Below, in pieces: positions 34,833-44,129 of a DNA stretch of 64,000 bases (the first letter of the stretch is position 1; every line of letters starts with the position of its first letter). Source of the DNA: Pseudomonas citri (GTDB taxonomy: Bacteria > Pseudomonadota > Gammaproteobacteria > Pseudomonadales > Pseudomonadaceae). The notes under the pieces were generated by a model that had not been told where the DNA came from, did no database searches, and was given only the letters and a program-made list of their open reading frames with translations. The position numbers were made by a program, and so were the translations under genes. The DNA lies in contig NZ_JAODAB010000018.1 in the NCBI RefSeq assembly GCF_025336485.1, forward strand, positions 59,022 through 123,021, written 5' to 3'.

Positions 34833-37800
34833 TCAGAAGGGCTTGTCGAAGGTGATCTTCGGCTCTTTCCACGGCCCCTTGACGTCGTATTTTACGCTGG
34901 CAAAACGCGCCACGCGGTCGCCGATCAGTTTATCGATCAGGAACAATGCCCCGCCCACCGCCGGCGCGCCGACGATCAGTGCGGCAATCGGCAAGTTGTT
35001 GGTCACCGGCAACGTCACCAGCAACTTGGCATCGACCCGATCGGCCACCATGTCCAGCGTTCCGTTAAGCTCCAGGTTACTGGACGGTCCCGTCAGGGTA
35101 ATGGGCTCGCGGGTCACGTACACGCCTTCGCTCGCCACCAGCAGCCCCTTCACCCGGTCATAGCTCAGACCCTTGGCGAACAGGTCGGAAAAGTCCAGGC
35201 GCAAGCGTCGGCCAATGGAGTTGAAATTCAGCAGGCCGAACACCCGCAAGGCCTGGGCACTGCCTTCGACCTCGACAAACTGGCCTTTGCTCAGGGACGC
35301 ATCGAGGCTGCCGGAAAACCGCTTGGTGGCGACCCACGCTGGCGAACCGGGCCAGCGACCGTCGACATCCATGCGAAATTCCTGGCTGGTCACGCTGGGG
35401 GCGAATCCCCAGCCCTTGAGCACATCGCCCAGGTTCTTGCCGCCGATACGGCCCTTGTACCAACTGCTGGTGGAACCGGGCACGCCTTCCCAGCCGCCAC
35501 TGCCATTCAACACCATGCCCTTGAGACCCATGTCCAGGCTGTTCAACGCGATGCCCTTGGCGGTCGGACGCACTTTCAATGACCAGGCACCGATGAGATC
35601 AGGCCCCTGGAACAACTGGTCGATGGCGATATCCATGGCCGGGATCTTGGTCGGGTCGACCGAGGCCAGCGGGTCCGGTGAGTTCTCATCCGCCTGGACC
35701 GTCGGGTCTGTGGCCGGCAGGCGGACATAGTCAAGCTTGATGCCAATCGGTGCGGCCTTCGCATCCGGCAGGCTGACATTACCCTTGGCCTGCTGGCTGT
35801 CGAGCCGCAACGCCCAGGCATCCGGCTTGCGGTCCAGTTGCACCTTGGCCTGCTCCAGGGTCGTGCCCAGGGCGGTAAGCTTGCCAACGGTCAGGTCGAC
35901 ACTGCTGAGCAATTGCTTGGCACTGCCCCCCGGATCCTGGCCAGCGTATTTGTTCACCAAGTCCTGCCAGGGGCTCACGTCCAATTCCGACAGTTCGCCG
36001 CGTAACCGTAACCCCTTGGCCCCTGGCAGCACCGCATCACCTGTGCCCAGCAACAGCTCACCGCGGCCCTCGGCGACCTTGCCGCCCGGCGCGGCGTAAG
36101 TGAAGCTGGCGAGGTCGCCATAATCGACCCAGTAACGTCGCTCCGACCCTTGCAGGGTCATGCGAAACACCGTGTCGCGCCCCGCATCGGCGGCCATGCC
36201 GAAGGGCGCAGGCAGGTCCACCGCCACCCCCTTGAGGTTGGAGCTGACCGACAACTGGCTGTCGGCGCCATCGAGGATCACTTGCAATTGGTACGGCAGG
36301 ACGCCGGACACCGGCAGCGGTTGAGTGACATTCAGCCAATCGGCGAGCTTCTTGGCTTCCACCCGCCCGGAAGCGGTGACACGGGTATTGAGCGCGCCGG
36401 CACGGCCTTCGGCAAAAATCTGCGCGGTTACGGGTCGCTCGAATACCTGGGCGGTGATGCCCTTGCCGCTCAAGCCCTTGCCGCTGTCGAAGCGGAAATT
36501 GCCCGAGAGTTGAGTCAGCTCCAGCACGGGCTCGCTGAGCTTGAGCCGGGCCTTGTCGGTGGCGAAATCCACCAGGATCTTTGGCTGTTCGCCCTTGACC
36601 AACGGGATGTCGAGCTTGACGCTACCTTGCAGGCCACCCTCGCCTTCCCACCCGGCAAATGTCTGGGCCGTACCGATCGGTGCCGTCTGGAGGATTTTCA
36701 ATCCGTCGCCCAGCCCGCCGACAAAGCCACCCTCGAGCAACAGGTGGGAACTCTGCCCGCTGGGAACACGGGGAATGTTCACCGAGACATCCTTGACCTG
36801 CGTGTCCAGCAATTGGCCCTGGCTGGCGAAGATGCGCACGCCGCTGTCCTCGACGAAGACATCGCCACTGACCTTGCCGACCGAAGGCCAGCCCGGCTGG
36901 AACGCCAGTTCGGCGTCATGCACTTTGAAAAACAGGCTGATGCTGCGCGCGGTTTCCTCGGCACCGTGGTTCAACGACCCTTGGTACTGGAAAAAGCCCT
37001 GGTCCACCGCGCCCTTGACGATGGCCGTACGCAACCACTCATCCAGCGCCGGGCTGAGGACCGCCGGCAGGTACTTGGCGGTGTAGCGGCCGTCGCCATC
37101 CACCAGGCCGACCCGCAGGTCCATGTAGTCTTCCTGGCTGTGGTCGAAATGCAGGCGGATCAGGAAATCGCCGGCAATCCGCCCTTCTTCGCCCAGTACT
37201 TTCAGGTACGGCGCGATCAGGGTGAACCCTTGCTGGTCCAGCTTCCAGGTCAACCGGGCGTTAGCCTGCAGGTATTGCCAGGGCTTGGCGAAAATCGGGT
37301 CCAGGTGCAGGGAGAAATCCTTGCTGTCCATGCGCAGCTCACCGCCCCCCAGGTCGCCACTCAAGCTGCCGGAGACGTTGCGGGCGGCCGGGGCACCGTG
37401 ATAGGCATCGAAGCCCACGGTGTCCAGGTTGGTGGCGAAACTGACTTTCCGGTCGCCACTGTTCTGCGGCCGGTAGTCCAGTAGGACGTTACGCAGGGCG
37501 CCGGTGAACTTGAGCCGTTCGATGGCCGTCGCGACGCCTTCGGGCAGCGGCGCCAAGGCGTTGAGCAGCGGGGTGATCGGTGTCAGGTCGAGGCGATCGG
37601 CCTGCAGATGCCAACGCTCTTCGGTCTTCTCGCTGGCGTTGCTTTGCTGCAGTTGCAGACGCGATTCCCAGCGGGTTTCCCCCAGGCTCATCGCCAGGGA
37701 ATCGAACGTCGCGGTGAACCCTTCGCTGCTGCGCTGGAAGTACCCGTTGAGCGCCAGGTTATGGATCTGCACCGGTTTACGCTCGGCGTAACCTCCCTGG

Positions 37801-38636
37801 AGTTGCGGCGCATTCAAACGCATGGCGGCGCTTTGCAATACGCCCTGCCCCCAACTCAACCAAAACTCGCCGCCGGCCTGGAGTTGGGAAAAATGCCATT
37901 GCTGGGTCAGACGTTTCGGTAGCCATTTGGACCAGTCGCTCTGCGGCAGGCTCAAATAGGCCTCGGCCTCGCCGTTCTGCCAGTCGCTGGCGCGGACGCG
38001 GGTGCGCAGGTTCAGCGCCACGGGCTGGCCGTCCGGCAAGGTCAAGCGGGCGTCCAGGCGCTGGCGCGTGACCCCGGTGCGCAGGCTCAGGCCAACGTAG
38101 GTCAGGGTCAGCGGTGATTGATCCTGCGGCTGCAAGGTGACCTGGCTATCGAGCACCGACAGCTTGGCAACCATTTGCATGCGATCGAACAATTGTTGCG
38201 GGTCGAGCGGCTGATCCCCCTGCACCGGCAGGCCTTCCAGCGCCCACTTGCCATCGGCGCCCTCCTTGAGGCTGATCTTCAAGCCGCTGAGTTCCAGGTG
38301 AGCAATGCGCACCTGGCGCGCCAACAGGCTTTGCCACAGGTCGGGCACGGCCCGCACCTGATCCAGGTGCAGGGCATTGGCGTCGTCGCCGACCACCACG
38401 TCACGCGCTGCCAACACCGGCGCCAGGCCACTCCAGCCACCGTCGAGGCTGCCGATATGCACGGGAAGGCCCAGCGCTTGCGCGGCCCGGCTCTCGACCT
38501 CGACGCGGTATTCCGCCACCAGCGGGACCAACTCCCGCCCCAGGCTGACGTACAACGCCACCAGCACCAGCAGCAATGCACACAGGCCCAGCCCCCAGCG
38601 GGTCAGCGCAGCCAAAAAGCGTATCAGACGCTCCAT
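34833..38636 (-). CDS. yhdP: YhdP-family AsmA-like phospholipid transport protein
   Basis: 1267 residues from the ATG at 38636, which has GGGGGAGG eight bases upstream. One N-terminal membrane helix (about 12-32) anchors a very long beta-rich periplasmic domain ending in an AsmA-like C-terminal region. YhdP and its paralogues TamB and YdbH bridge inner and outer membranes and carry phospholipids. Length matches E. coli YhdP (1266). It follows rng and precedes nit. Confidence 0.92.
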   Translation of the reverse strand: MERLIRFLAALTRWGLGLCALLLVLVALYVSLGRELVPLVAEYRVEVESRAAQALGLPVHIGSLDGGWSGLAPVLAARDVVVGDDANALHLDQVRAVPDLWQSLLARQVRIAHLELSGLKISLKEGADGKWALEGLPVQGDQPLDPQQLFDRMQMVAKLSVLDSQVTLQPQDQSPLTLTYVGLSLRTGVTRQRLDARLTLPDGQPVALNLRTRVRASDWQNGEAEAYLSLPQSDWSKWLPKRLTQQWHFSQLQAGGEFWLSWGQGVLQSAAMRLNAPQLQGGYAERKPVQIHNLALNGYFQRSSEGFTATFDSLAMSLGETRWESRLQLQQSNASEKTEERWHLQADRLDLTPITPLLNALAPLPEGVATAIERLKFTGALRNVLLDYRPQNSGDRKVSFATNLDTVGFDAYHGAPAARNVSGSLSGDLGGGELRMDSKDFSLHLDPIFAKPWQYLQANARLTWKLDQQGFTLIAPYLKVLGEEGRIAGDFLIRLHFDHSQEDYMDLRVGLVDGDGRYTAKYLPAVLSPALDEWLRTAIVKGAVDQGFFQYQGSLNHGAEETARSISLFFKVHDAELAFQPGWPSVGKVSGDVFVEDSGVRIFASQGQLLDTQVKDVSVNIPRVPSGQSSHLLLEGGFVGGLGDGLKILQTAPIGTAQTFAGWEGEGGLQGSVKLDIPLVKGEQPKILVDFATDKARLKLSEPVLELTQLSGNFRFDSGKGLSGKGITAQVFERPVTAQIFAEGRAGALNTRVTASGRVEAKKLADWLNVTQPLPVSGVLPYQLQVILDGADSQLSVSSNLKGVAVDLPAPFGMAADAGRDTVFRMTLQGSERRYWVDYGDLASFTYAAPGGKVAEGRGELLLGTGDAVLPGAKGLRLRGELSELDVSPWQDLVNKYAGQDPGGSAKQLLSSVDLTVGKLTALGTTLEQAKVQLDRKPDAWALRLDSQQAKGNVSLPDAKAAPIGIKLDYVRLPATDPTVQADENSPDPLASVDPTKIPAMDIAIDQLFQGPDLIGAWSLKVRPTAKGIALNSLDMGLKGMVLNGSGGWEGVPGSTSSWYKGRIGGKNLGDVLKGWGFAPSVTSQEFRMDVDGRWPGSPAWVATKRFSGSLDASLSKGQFVEVEGSAQALRVFGLLNFNSIGRRLRLDFSDLFAKGLSYDRVKGLLVASEGVYVTREPITLTGPSSNLELNGTLDMVADRVDAKLLVTLPVTNNLPIAALIVGAPAVGGALFLIDKLIGDRVARFASVKYDVKGPWKEPKITFDKPF

Positions 38637-38696
38637 GTCAGTGGCCTCCCCCGGCAAAAATGATCAAAACTGCGGACTCTCCGCTTCCCGAGCCCT

Positions 38697-40154
38697 TCAG
38701 AGCAGCACCACGTCGTATTGTTCCTGGGAATACATGGTTTCGACCTGGAAACGTATCGTGCGTCCGATAAAAGCCTCCAACTCAGCGACATTGCCCGACT
38801 CTTCATCAAGCAGGCGATCCACCACTTTCTGGTTCGCCAACACTCTATAGCCGGTGGCCTGATAGGCGCGCGCTTCCCGGAGAATTTCCCGGAAGATTTC
38901 GTAACATACGGTTTCCGGGGTCTTGAGCTTGCCCCGGCCCTGGCAACTGACGCACGGCTCGCACAGTACCTGCTCCAGGCTTTCGCGAGTGCGCTTGCGG
39001 GTCATCTGCACCAGGCCCAGTTCGGTAATCCCGATGATGTTGGTCTTGGCGTGATCGCGCTCCAGTTGTTTTTCCAGGGTGCGCAACACCTGGCGCTGAT
39101 GCTCTTCATCTTCCATGTCGATGAAGTCGATGATGATGATCCCACCCAGGTTGCGCAGGCGCAGTTGGCGGGCGATGGCCGTGGCCGCCTCCAGGTTGGT
39201 CTTGAAGATGGTTTCTTCCAGGTTGCGGTGCCCGACGAACGCCCCGGTGTTGACGTCGATGGTGCTCATGGCCTCGGCCGGATCCACCACCAGGTAACCA
39301 CCGGACTTGAGCGGCACTTTGCGCTCGAGGGCCTTCTGGATTTCATCCTCGACGCCGTACAGGTCGAAGATCGGTCGCTCGCCGGGGTAATGCTCGAGGC
39401 GGTCGGCAATTTCCGGCATCAGCTCGGCCACGAACTGCGTGGTTTTCTGGAAGGTTTCCCGCGAGTCGATGCGGATTTTCTCGATCTTCGGGCTGACCAG
39501 GTCGCGCAGGGTGCGCAGCGCCAGGCCCAGGTCTTCATAGATCACGCTGGGGGTGGCGATGGTCTTTATCTGTGCGGCGATCTGGTCCCAAAGCCGGCGC
39601 AGGTAGCGGATGTCCATGAGGATTTCATCGGCCCCGGCCCCTTCGGCGGCGGTGCGCAGGATGAACCCGCCGGCCTCCTTGATGCCTTCTTTTTCCACAC
39701 AGTCGCTGACCACCTGCTTGAGGCGCTCGCGCTCGGCTTCATCTTCGATCTTCAACGATATACCGACATGGGCGGTGCGCGGCATGTACACCAGGTAGCG
39801 CGACGGAATCGACAACTGCGTGGTCAGCCGCGCCCCCTTGGAGCCGATGGGATCCTTGGTGACCTGCACCACCAGGCTCTGGCCTTCGTGGACCAAGGCG
39901 CCGATGCTCTCCACGGCCGGCCCTTCGCGCATGGAGATTTCCGAGGCATGAATGAACGCCGCGCGATCCAGGCCGATATCGACGAACGCCGCCTGCATGC
40001 CCGGCAGGACCCGTACCACCTTGCCCTTATAGATATTGCCGACGATGCCGCGCTTTTGCGTGCGCTCGACATGCACTTCTTGCAACACACCGTTTTCAAC
40101 CACCGCCACGCGCGATTCCATCGGCGTGATGTTGATCAGGATCTCTTCACTCAT
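38697..40154 (-). CDS. rng: Ribonuclease G
   Basis: 485 residues from the ATG at 40154; an upstream in-frame extension overlaps the maf 3' end and is rejected. Endoribonuclease that matures the 5' end of 16S rRNA. S1 domain near 35-125 (GNIYKGKVVRVLPGMQAAFV), catalytic region with IDFIDMED and SRETF, and the zinc-link CEPCVSC. Lacks the long C-terminal scaffold of RNase E. Confidence 0.95.
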   Translation of the reverse strand: MSEEILINITPMESRVAVVENGVLQEVHVERTQKRGIVGNIYKGKVVRVLPGMQAAFVDIGLDRAAFIHASEISMREGPAVESIGALVHEGQSLVVQVTKDPIGSKGARLTTQLSIPSRYLVYMPRTAHVGISLKIEDEAERERLKQVVSDCVEKEGIKEAGGFILRTAAEGAGADEILMDIRYLRRLWDQIAAQIKTIATPSVIYEDLGLALRTLRDLVSPKIEKIRIDSRETFQKTTQFVAELMPEIADRLEHYPGERPIFDLYGVEDEIQKALERKVPLKSGGYLVVDPAEAMSTIDVNTGAFVGHRNLEETIFKTNLEAATAIARQLRLRNLGGIIIIDFIDMEDEEHQRQVLRTLEKQLERDHAKTNIIGITELGLVQMTRKRTRESLEQVLCEPCVSCQGRGKLKTPETVCYEIFREILREARAYQATGYRVLANQKVVDRLLDEESGNVAELEAFIGRTIRFQVETMYSQEQYDVVLL

Positions 40155-40198
40155 GGCAGGGTCTCGTTCAGGCATGTTCACGATTATGGCCGCATCTG

Positions 40199-40804
40199 TC
40201 AGACAGCGCTTAGCGCGCTCGAGGTTTGCCAACAGGGTATGCCGAAATGGCCCAGCAGTTGCGCGGTTTCGCACAGCGGTAGACCGACCACGGCCGAATA
40301 ACTGCCTTCAAGCCCGGCGACGAACACCGCCCCGAGTCCTTGGATGCCATAGCCGCCCGCCTTGTCCCGGGGTTCACCACTGGCCCAGTAGGCCAGCGCT
40401 TCCTGTTCAGAGATGGCGCGAAAACGCACCCGGCTGCGCACCACGAGGGATTCGCAACGCTGGCCGTCCAGTACGGCGATGGCGGTCAGCACTTCGTGAT
40501 CACGCCCCGACAGGGCCGAGAGCATCGCCAGGGAATCGGCCTGGTCCAGCGGCTTGCCGAGAATCCGTCCCTCGAGCACCACGGCCGTGTCAGCGCCTAG
40601 CACGCAAGCCTGCTGGGCGGCGCTCAAGGCGCGACGCCCAGCCGCGGCCTTGCCACGCGCCAAGCGCTCGACATAGGCCGAAGGGGTCTCGTGAGCCAGG
40701 GGAGTTTCGTCGATGTCCGCACTGACGGTGGTGAACGGCACGCCGATCTGGGTGAGCAATTCACGCCGACGCGGCGAACCGGAGGCGAGGTAAAGCGGTT
40801 TCAT
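40199..40804 (-). CDS. maf: Maf-family nucleoside triphosphate pyrophosphatase
   Basis: 201 residues from the ATG at 40804 (a TTG codon precedes it). Maf proteins hydrolyse non-canonical or dTTP/UTP nucleotides to monophosphates. Seen: LASGSPRRRELL, VERLARGKA, GADTAVVLEGRILGKP and DKAGGYGIQGLGAVFV. Part of the mreBCD-maf-rng cluster. Confidence 0.93.
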   Translation of the reverse strand: MKPLYLASGSPRRRELLTQIGVPFTTVSADIDETPLAHETPSAYVERLARGKAAAGRRALSAAQQACVLGADTAVVLEGRILGKPLDQADSLAMLSALSGRDHEVLTAIAVLDGQRCESLVVRSRVRFRAISEQEALAYWASGEPRDKAGGYGIQGLGAVFVAGLEGSYSAVVGLPLCETAQLLGHFGIPCWQTSSALSAV

Positions 40805-40847
40805 CAAGACATGTCCCTCTCAAGGTGCGGGTCAATGCCTGACCGAA

Positions 40848-41336
40848 TCAGTTGATTTTGAATCGCAGGCGCAAGCCGCGCAAACCGAAGCTGACCCAAG
40901 GCCAGAGCAAGGCACTGACCAAGGCCGGGAGTACCAGCGCCAGGGTCGGCTGACGGTTACCAGTCAGCGCGCTGAGCCACAACTGCACCAATTGCGCCAG
41001 GCCGAAAATCACCAGGATCACCAGGCTTTGCTGCCACATCGGGAACATCCGCAGGCGTTGTTGCAGCGACAGCACCAGGAAGGTAATGAGCGTCAGGATC
41101 AGCGCGTTCTGTCCCAGCAACGTGCCGTAGAGCACGTCTTCGGCCAGCCCCAGGCACCACGCGGTGACCATGCCGACCTTGTGCGGCAAGGCCAGCGCCC
41201 AGAAGGCCAGGAGCAAGGCCAGCCACAACGGCCGCAGGATCTCCATGAACTGCGGCAGCGGCGAAACGCTCAGCAGCAGGCCGAGGGCAAAGGTCAGCCA
41301 AACCATCCAGCCGTTACCCGAGTGAGTGGTGCTCAT
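40848..41336 (-). CDS. mreD: Rod-shape determining protein MreD
   Basis: 162 residues with five or six membrane helices and few charged residues. Component of the Rod complex with MreB, MreC, RodA and PBP2. Its ATG overlaps the mreC stop by four bases (ATGA). Confidence 0.93.
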   Translation of the reverse strand: MSTTHSGNGWMVWLTFALGLLLSVSPLPQFMEILRPLWLALLLAFWALALPHKVGMVTAWCLGLAEDVLYGTLLGQNALILTLITFLVLSLQQRLRMFPMWQQSLVILVIFGLAQLVQLWLSALTGNRQPTLALVLPALVSALLWPWVSFGLRGLRLRFKIN

Positions 41337-42436
41337 TCTTCTCGTTCTCCCCTGTTGGCTGGCGCGGCAGGCGGCTTGGCGGCGGGCCGGGCATGCTGGG
41401 TGGTGGCCGGGGCATGAGTGGCCGAGCGAGCCGGCGGCGCAGCCGGTGTGGCGGGTGCAGCGGCTGGCGCTGGCGCGGTGGCCGGCGCAGGCGCTTGAGG
41501 CTTGGGCACGATGGCTGGAACGGGGGCCGCGGGCGCCGGAGCAGCCGACTCGGCACCTTGCCGGTCCTGCGCTTCCTGGGCCACGGCGGCGTCGTTGGCG
41601 CGTTCCTCGGGCGTGCGGTTGTCGCTGAACACCAGCAACAGGTAGCGACTGCGATTCAACGCGGCCGTGGGCACCGCGCGCACGATGGCAAACGGCTGGC
41701 CGGAGTCATGGATGACTTCCTTGACCGTCGCCACCGGATAACCGGCTGGGAAGCGCTGGCCGAGACCGGAACTGACCAGCAGGTCGCCTTCCTTGATGTC
41801 GGCGGTGTCGGCCACGTGCCGCAGCTCCAGGCGTTCCGGGTTGCCAGTGCCGCTGGCAATCGCGCGCAGGCCGTTACGGTTGACCTGTACCGGGATGCTG
41901 TGGGTGGTGTCGGTCAGCAACAGCACGCGGGCGGTGTAGGGCATCAACTCCACCACCTGGCCCATCAGGCCACGGGCGTCGAGCACCGGCTGGCCGAGGA
42001 AGACGCCGTCGCGCTCGCCCTTGTTGATCAGGATGCGGTGGGTGAAAGGGTTGGGGTCCATGCCGATCAACTCGGCCACTTCGACCTTCTCGTTGACCAG
42101 CGCGGAAGAATTGAGCAACTCGCGCAACCGCACGTTCTGCTCGGTGAGGGCCGCCAGTTTCTGCATGCGCCCCTGCAACAGCAGGTTTTCGGTCTTGAGT
42201 TTTTCGTTTTCGGCGACCAGTTCAGTCCGGCTGCCAAATTGACTGGCCACACCTTGCCACAACCGTTGCGGCAGGTCGGTGATCCAGTAGGCTTCCATCA
42301 ATACCAGCGACATCTGGCTGCGCACGGGTTTGAGCAGCGTGAAGCGGGCATCGACCACCATCAGCGCGACCGATAGCACGGCCAGCACCAGCAGGCGCAC
42401 ACCCAGTGAGGGGCCCTTGGCGAAAAGCGGTTTAAT
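41333..42436 (-). CDS. mreC: Rod-shape determining protein MreC, ATT start proposed
   Basis: 367 residues if started at ATT (42434-42436). There is no in-frame ATG or TTG between the upstream stop and the membrane helix; the only standard alternative is GTG at 42400. ATT is preferred because GGGAGGAG precedes it at good spacing and the product KPLFAKGPSLGVRLLVLAV aligns from residue 2 with E. coli MreC KPIFSRGPSLQIRLILAV. After the helix (about 12-30) come a coiled coil (about 65-105) and the periplasmic beta domains, then an unusually long Ala/Pro-rich tail of about 70 residues. Confidence 0.9.
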   Translation of the reverse strand: MKPLFAKGPSLGVRLLVLAVLSVALMVVDARFTLLKPVRSQMSLVLMEAYWITDLPQRLWQGVASQFGSRTELVAENEKLKTENLLLQGRMQKLAALTEQNVRLRELLNSSALVNEKVEVAELIGMDPNPFTHRILINKGERDGVFLGQPVLDARGLMGQVVELMPYTARVLLLTDTTHSIPVQVNRNGLRAIASGTGNPERLELRHVADTADIKEGDLLVSSGLGQRFPAGYPVATVKEVIHDSGQPFAIVRAVPTAALNRSRYLLLVFSDNRTPEERANDAAVAQEAQDRQGAESAAPAPAAPVPAIVPKPQAPAPATAPAPAAAPATPAAPPARSATHAPATTQHARPAAKPPAAPANRGEREE

Positions 42437-42520
42437 AAGCCGCTCCTCCCAGGCAAACGTTCTCTTTATTCATACGGTATCGAACCGGCCTGGATACGAA
42501 TGACAGAAGATAAACGCCAA

Positions 42521-42546
42521 CGGGCAGCACTGCAAAGTGCTGCCCG
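42521..42546 (-). promoter_or_regulatory. Hairpin between mreB and mreC
   Basis: CGGGCAGCACT (42521-42531) and AGTGCTGCCCG (42536-42546) form a perfect 11-bp stem with a four-base loop; on the transcribed strand it is followed by a moderately T-rich stretch. It may lower mreCD expression relative to mreB or protect the mreB mRNA end. Confidence 0.65.
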
Positions 42547-42573
42547 GGAGCGAACAACATGGGCTCGACAGGC

Positions 42574-43611
42574 TTATTCGCTGGAGAGCAGGTCCATGGT
42601 GTGCTTGTCCATCATTTCCAATGCACGACCACCGCCGCGGGCAACGCAGGTCAGCGGGTCTTCGGCAACGATCACCGGCAGCCCGGTTTCCTGGGCCAGC
42701 AACTTGTCGAGGTCACGCAGCAACGCGCCACCACCGGTCAGCACCAGGCCGCGCTCGGCGATGTCCGACGCCAGTTCCGGCGGCGACTGTTCCAAGGCGC
42801 TCTTGACCGCCTGGACGATGGTCGCCAACGACTCTTGCAGTGCTTCGAGCACTTCGTTGGAATTGAGGGTGAAAGCACGTGGTACGCCTTCGGCCAGGTT
42901 ACGGCCGCGAACATCGACTTCGCGCACTTCACCGCCCGGATAGGCCGTGCCGATTTCCTGCTTGATGCGCTCGGCGGTGGATTCGCCGATCAGGCTGCCG
43001 TAGTTGCGACGCACGTAGGTGATGATCGCTTCGTCGAAACGGTCGCCGCCCACACGCACGGATTCGGCATAGACCACACCGTTGAGGGAGATCAGGGCGA
43101 TTTCGGTGGTACCGCCACCGATGTCGACGACCATCGAGCCACGGGCTTCCTCTACCGGCAGGCCGGCACCGATGGCAGCCGCCATGGGCTCTTCGATCAG
43201 GAACACTTCACGGGCACCGGCACCGAGGGCCGACTCACGGATGGCGCGACGCTCTACCTGGGTGGACTTGCATGGCACGCAGATCAGCACACGAGGGCTG
43301 GGCTGCAGGAAACTGTTTTCGTGAACCTTGTTGATGAAATATTGCAGCATCTTTTCGCAGACGCTGAAGTCGGCGATCACGCCGTCCTTCATCGGGCGGA
43401 TGGCGGCGATGTTGCCCGGCGTACGGCCCAGCATGCGCTTGGCTTCCGTACCGACGGCCACGACACTCTTCTGGTTGCCGTGGGTGCGGATGGCCACGAC
43501 CGAGGGTTCATTCAGGACGATACCGCGCTCGCGCACGTAAATAAGGGTGTTGGCAGTGCCCAGGTCAATGGAAAGATCGCTGGAAAACATGCCACGCAGT
43601 TTCTTGAACAT
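42574..43611 (-). CDS. mreB: Rod-shape determining actin homologue MreB
   Basis: 345 residues. Bacterial actin that polymerises on the inner membrane and guides cell-wall elongation. Nucleotide-binding signatures: IDLGTANTLIYV (phosphate 1), VDIGGGTTEIALISL (phosphate 2) and LTGGGALLRDLD (adenosine). An N-terminal amphipathic start (MFKKLRGMFSSD) suits membrane binding. First gene of mreBCD-maf-rng; divergent from gatC over 214 bases. Confidence 0.98.
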   Translation of the reverse strand: MFKKLRGMFSSDLSIDLGTANTLIYVRERGIVLNEPSVVAIRTHGNQKSVVAVGTEAKRMLGRTPGNIAAIRPMKDGVIADFSVCEKMLQYFINKVHENSFLQPSPRVLICVPCKSTQVERRAIRESALGAGAREVFLIEEPMAAAIGAGLPVEEARGSMVVDIGGGTTEIALISLNGVVYAESVRVGGDRFDEAIITYVRRNYGSLIGESTAERIKQEIGTAYPGGEVREVDVRGRNLAEGVPRAFTLNSNEVLEALQESLATIVQAVKSALEQSPPELASDIAERGLVLTGGGALLRDLDKLLAQETGLPVIVAEDPLTCVARGGGRALEMMDKHTMDLLSSE

Positions 43612-43825
43612 GGGAAAGGGACCCTAGGCAACGCGTGGGTAAAAAAGTGCGGCAAACTCTAACAACGACAGGGATTTTGGGCAAGGCGCCAATATGGTAA
43701 ATTGGCCGCTTTTCTGTGCACCAAACCCTACAAATGCGGCCGTAGGACCGTAAAACTGCGGTAGTGTTCCGATAATCCAACTCACGGACAGACAGCGTCC
43801 GTTTTGTTTTCCACTGGAGAATCCC

Positions 43826-44113
43826 ATGGCGCTTGAACGCTCCGACGTGGAAAAAATCGCTCATCTGGCCTGCGTGGGCCTCAATGAAGCCGATCTTCCA
43901 CAAATCACCGCTGCCCTGAACAGCATTCTGGGCCTGGTCGACGAGATGCAGGCGGTCAATACCGACGGTATCGAACCGCTGGCCCACCCACTGGAAGCCA
44001 GCCAGCGCCTGCGCGCAGACGTCGTGACCGAATCCAATCATCGCGAGGCCTACCAGTCCATCGCACCGGCGGTCGAAAACGGCCTGTACCTGGTTCCGAA
44101 AGTCATCGACTAA
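43826..44113 (+). CDS. gatC: Asp/Glu-tRNA amidotransferase subunit C
   Basis: 95 residues, TGGAG eight bases before the ATG. GatC stabilises the GatA-GatB complex that amidates misacylated Asp-tRNA-Asn (and Glu-tRNA-Gln). Seen: VEKIAHLACVGLNEADLP, ILGLVDEMQAVNTDGIEPLAHP. First gene of gatCAB. Confidence 0.96.
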   Translation: MALERSDVEKIAHLACVGLNEADLPQITAALNSILGLVDEMQAVNTDGIEPLAHPLEASQRLRADVVTESNHREAYQSIAPAVENGLYLVPKVID

Positions 44114-44129
44114 AGGGAAAGAGCCTCTC

